A stretch of DNA of 64,000 bases, from NCBI GenBank assembly GCA_963978905.1, contig OZ022257.1, forward strand, positions 33,927,685 to 33,991,684. The letters are read 5' to 3'. Of the stretch, positions 60,308 to 64,000 are shown piece after piece. Under the pieces are notes generated by a model that worked only from the letters and a program-made list of their open reading frames with translations, was not told the DNA's origin and did not search any database. This stretch comes from Trichostrongylus colubriformis (lineage: Eukaryota > Nematoda > Chromadorea > Rhabditida > Trichostrongylidae). Within the stretch, counting starts at the first letter, position 1. Every line of letters starts with the position of its first letter. A program made the position numbers and the translations under genes.

Positions 60308-60676
60308 TTGAGTTTCTCTATTACCCATATGTTTCTGCTTCATTTATTCAATAAAGGCCGCACGCAAGATTTCACGCGGGAAAGTGAGAGTCCGGCTAAG
60401 ATACAGTCCGAGGGAGTGCCCGCTTCATCGTCCGCTGGTCGGAGACGGAGAATGGAACTGCTCACGTAACTTTCTGTTCCCACTCTGCGTCTCCGATCGC
60501 GCCTTTGCTCCTCTCTTGCGTCTGCCCCACCCGGTAAGCTCGCCCCGTCGTCGCCACTTTGAGGAGCTGTATCTCAGCCGCATTCTTACTTGTTTTTTCG
60601 CGCAACTTTGCATACGACCCATAGTAAGCAAATACAACATAGATATTGGGTAACAGAGAAACACGTTTCTCAAGCA
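60308..60676. repeat. Long-inverted-repeat MITE (GTTACCCATATG family), copy 2
   Basis: Ends gtttctctattacccatatg and the complement ggtaacagagaaacacg, with an interior similar in order to 26595-27002 (GC-rich arms around a short centre; gagctgtatctcagccgcat matches gtgctgtatcttagccggat). More diverged than copy 1. Confidence 0.7.
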
Positions 60677-60753
60677 CAATTCCTTTAGATAAATGGATAA
60701 GGAATGAGGCTGACCCTGCACTGCGTTTGAAAATTCAACTCTTGGGGACTTAA

Positions 60754-61268
60754 AGGCGGCGATGGGGAAAATTCGGAAGAACAGTTAAACATATAGTGAA
60801 TATGAAAGTCGAGGTACTTAGTAGTACGATAATGAAGAAAAAATGTAAGGAAATGGCCAAAGACTCGAGAAATAGGATCCCTTTCCACCAATGATTCTTG
60901 ACCGGACGACCTTTCCGTCAAGGGACGGGTAGCCCGCAATAGTTTTCCATTGGCATGCTGCTGAGTCGTAAACACAAGGAATGTTTGGGAACACGACAGC
61001 ATCTATTTTCTGGTGTGAGCTTCGAGCTAAAATTGCGACAGTGCGCCGCAATACCTTCGATCCTGCCGCATATCCTTGGCCGCTCTCATCGTAGCCAATT
61101 AGGAATCACGTCGCCTGGAGGCGGGGTCCGTCATCCAAAGGAGTCAGCTGTTATCATTACGCCTTCACTACAGCTTTTCGACATAGCTAAACTTCTTGGG
61201 CCCATAATTTCCATGTGAGCGACTTATTTTAGGAATTCTCCTATAACCACATTATCCTGAAGATGTCT
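60754..61268 (-). repeat. TTAA-flanked MITE, copy 3
   Basis: Reverse orientation relative to 43262-43769. Left flank TTAA at 60750-60753 followed by aggcggcgatgggg. The right end atgtct is followed by TTGA at 61269-61272, a one-base decay of the target duplication. The interior matches the other copies (ctggaggcggggtccg central block). Confidence 0.75.
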
Positions 61269-61563
61269 TTGAAGGCACTGTTCGCGCTCGCAGAAGGGAT
61301 GTGACCCATCTGCATATCATTGGTGGTCTCACCATGTCCTGTTGCCCAATTTGCCTGCAATGGGAAGTGACGAGACCGCTCTCCAGCGCTCGACTGCCAA
61401 TGGCATCCAGCTGGGGTCTTCTCCCTTCTGCAAAAATGTGCCAGTGTGCCTTTAAGAACAGCCAGTGTGCTTTTCAGAATTTACTGAGCACTGAGTTGAT
61501 CACTAATTTTGGATACGATACTCCTTGATAACGCATTGACTAGTTTTGCCTTGAATATTACTA

Positions 61564-62243
61564 TTAGGTCTATGCAGAATAAATGGCCGAAACGTAATTG
61601 GCCATAACTTCGCTCAGACACAACTTTGTTTGTCGAAATAAAAACCATTCGAATCTACAGAATTTTGCCAACGATCTGGTAAAGAAAATATACCATTACG
61701 ATCAAATTCTGGATTGCGAGAATCAATAAAGTCAAGAATGGCATTTTTACCGTGCATAATTTTTCTGCCGCAGGTTTGCATCGGGAACCCGGAAAAAGTG
61801 GTAATCCGTCAGAAGTAGGTCTGGGGAATAAGGGGGGTGATGGAGAGGCTCGATGACTAACTGCATCATTTTTTTACTGGGTGCGCAAAAGCAAAACCCC
61901 ACAGTTCGCAAGTCACCCGGCAGAAATTGATCGAGACTCTCCCTCACCCCCCTTATTTCTCAGACCTATCTCTGACGAATTACCACTTTTTCCCGGTTCT
62001 CGATGCAAACCTGGGTCAGAAGGAGTTCGCCGAAACGATGCATGTTGAAAATGCCATCGTTGACTTCATTAATTTTCGCAATCCTGAATTTGATCATGAT
62101 GGCATATTTTCTTTACCAGATCGTTGGCAAGGTTGTGTAGATTCGAATGGTTTTTATTTTGACAAATAAAGTTGTGTCTGAGGGAAGTTATGGCGTTTTG
62201 AAAAATGTAGTCCGTTTTGGCCATTTATTCTGCATAGACCTAA
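61564..62243. mobile_element. Mariner element E: inverted duplication of the 3' end
   Basis: Ends ttaggtctatgcagaataaa and complement with TA flanks (61562-61563, 62244-62245). Both halves encode the same C-terminal transposase segment in opposite directions: on the + strand HPPYFSDLSLTNYHFF ... LPDRWQGCVDSNGFYF (61927-62169), and on the minus strand HHPPYSPDLLLTDYHFF ending at 61747 with further matching sequence to 61620. About 290-bp arms flank a loop of roughly 85 bp (about 61850-61935). No N-terminal domain anywhere. Confidence 0.88.
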
Positions 62244-62245
62244 TA

Positions 62246-64000
62246 CTTATCGCTGAAGTTTTTGTGAGAGTCTTATTGTATAATAAAGTCAAACCTATCC
62301 TTCATCCTTCTACTTTGGCGGTTAAAAAGCATCATCGATCCCTCTCCTTCATTGATATCGTGCTTATGGTCTCAATGGACCGCATGTTATTCGAGGACCC
62401 CGCACCACTATATTTGAATAAGACACTCACATCTCTCAACCCTTCGCTGTGTCGACTGTAAGCGATTTTTGGGATTCGAAAGATTTCACTTGAGCCTTTT
62501 CCGATGGCGATTTAAGCTTCATACAAAGCCAAGCTAAAGATAGTCCAGTAGGCACTTTAACTTCCTCGAATATCGTCTTGTGTCTATGGTCAACGCAGCG
62601 TTCTGCACCTAACAGAACGTTCTCGGCTGCAATATTGAAAACGCGTAAAGGGTGCATGGACATTTCATGACCGCTGCCGATGCCGCCCATCATGTCTCAT
62701 TCATCAGTGCCACATGGTTCAGTCACAACCATCTTTATAATTTTATTTATTTCCCAGAATAATGCGATACATTCTACCATGTTACTGCATAAATCCACTC
62801 CAAAAAGCGCCACATTCTTTTGAAATAGAAGCCGCTGCACGTATACTTTTTTATGTGAGCCAGGATTTGATTTGTGACTGCGCATAAGGAAGTCAAACGG
62901 AGATAGATGATTTATTTCCATTTACAGGACTCAAATCCTTCACTTGCCGACGTTACTAGAAAACCTCTACACTCCAGGAACTAAAAGTAATATCTTAACC
63001 TATCGCACGCGAAATCAAATATAACGTCCTTTTGGTGTCTATGAAAACACTGAGTGGCACTCCTTCGATTAGGTGCTTAACTTTATTTTGGTAACTTTCT
63101 CGCGCAGTAAAAGAATTTGTTCTGAAAAGCTGGTACAGGTTATTCCAAACAAATCTTTTGCTGTAATTATCTGCAGCCTTCTCGTGTTCTGTTGTACTTG
63201 ATGATACCGTCTCGTTAGACATGCATATGATATTGCAATGCCGCAGCGTTAAAATCACCAATTTATTTTCGCATTTTTCAGCTTGACAAAGTCGTTGAAA
63301 GTTATAACTCGTGCTGAAGCTATCTGAGGAGGGTTTAAGAGGAGCTTTGCCGGTTGATTGCGTGACTATTTTCTTAACAATTTTCAAAACGTACTGCTGA
63401 AAGCTTCTATGCATGAGAATGGATTTGCGCTAGTTACTCATGCTAGTTACTTGTTATTTTTTCCACTGCAAATCCTTTCTCAATTTATTCAATAGCATGT
63501 ATCTGTTGAAGTCAGTATCCTCTCCTTCCTGTTTCCCCAAATGCAGAAGTAATTTGGTAATCATGATTACTTCATTTTGACTACACAATCCTTGCGCGTG
63601 AAAATGTTACAATAGTCCACATTTCGTCGGCAGTCTCAGCACGCCACAAAATATCATTTCTGCGCCTTCGAGTAAGTAGCTGAGTTTGGGAGCATTTTGT
63701 ATCCCAACCACTTTGCTTCGTTCATACGTTCCCCAGCATGCAAAGGTTTTTTGGAAAATTCAGTTGGCCCGGATAATAACATCTCTTTTGGACCATACGG
63801 GCGCTACTTGACACTATACCACCTTCATCACGCAGGTAACATGTCTAGTAAAGTATCCTGGACATATTCGAGGTGCCGACATTCCGAAATCGTCAGCATG
63901 GGTAGGATCCTGGCACACACTGCAACGACAGTGGAATGCGCCATATGAAAGTGGCTTAAATTGATTAGGAAATGCATTGCTAGAAACCTAACAAAAACAA
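62246..64000. other. No assignable gene
   Basis: Short frames only. The longest (62995-63414, minus strand, 139 codons) shows no recognisable motif and no convincing splice partner. No repeat shared with the rest of the window was seen. Confidence 0.35.

Noticed and set aside
1..64000. CRISPR array, prokaryotic operon or integrated virus
   Set aside because: No regularly spaced short repeats, no bacterial gene spacing, and no capsid, envelope or viral polymerase motifs. The only reverse transcriptases are of RTE and CR1-like LINEs.

Overview
This window looks like nuclear DNA of a clade V (strongylid, hookworm-like) nematode. It has short introns with TTTTCAG-type acceptors, GT..AG splicing, AT-rich intergenic DNA and a dense load of Tc1/mariner, RTE and CR1-like elements. 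Mariner (bandit) and RTE (dingo) families are known from Ancylostoma. The species assignment is inference. No prokaryotic or viral gene was seen.

Host genes. The main gene runs on the + strand from 5400 to 30873. I could assemble 19 exons by hand; all GT/AG sites and phases agree and give an 805-codon reading frame. The first ~560 residues follow the plan of an SLC6 (sodium:neurotransmitter symporter, nematode snf) transporter: the TM2 block, the W-x3-C...C signature and N-glycosylation sites of extracellular loop 2, TM3-TM12, and the K-P-T-x-D-W tail. The usual ion-binding motifs of TM1 and TM8 are missing, and ~245 extra residues with about six more hydrophobic segments follow TM12. Fragments of other host genes are: the last two exons of an EXPERA/EBP-like membrane protein (36558-36842), two phase-compatible exons of unknown function (47504-47980), and a two-exon membrane segment (49683-50030).

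Mobile DNA. 1-4312 is a stack of transposons: a foldback element interrupted by a mariner, then a Tc1-like element abutting a 1.37-kb palindromic foldback element. The 11.6-kb third intron of the transporter gene holds two mariners, two SINE copies, a TTAA element and a perfect hairpin. 41205-46100 is a minus-strand CR1-like LINE into which a mariner, a SINE and a TTAA-flanked MITE have each inserted. 50800-57850 is an RTE retrotransposon carrying a SINE (with target duplication) and a second RTE (with an ~18-bp target duplication). 59.7-62.2 kb is a run of MITEs ending in a mariner that is an inverted duplication of its own 3' end.

The most unusual themes are the divergent transporter with a C-terminal membrane extension and the repeated appearance of near-perfect short-loop inverted duplications (11381-11476, 17816-17900, 27304-27386, 50108-50170, plus the larger 61564-62243 and 2948-4312). 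These suggest that snap-back inverted duplication is common in this genome.
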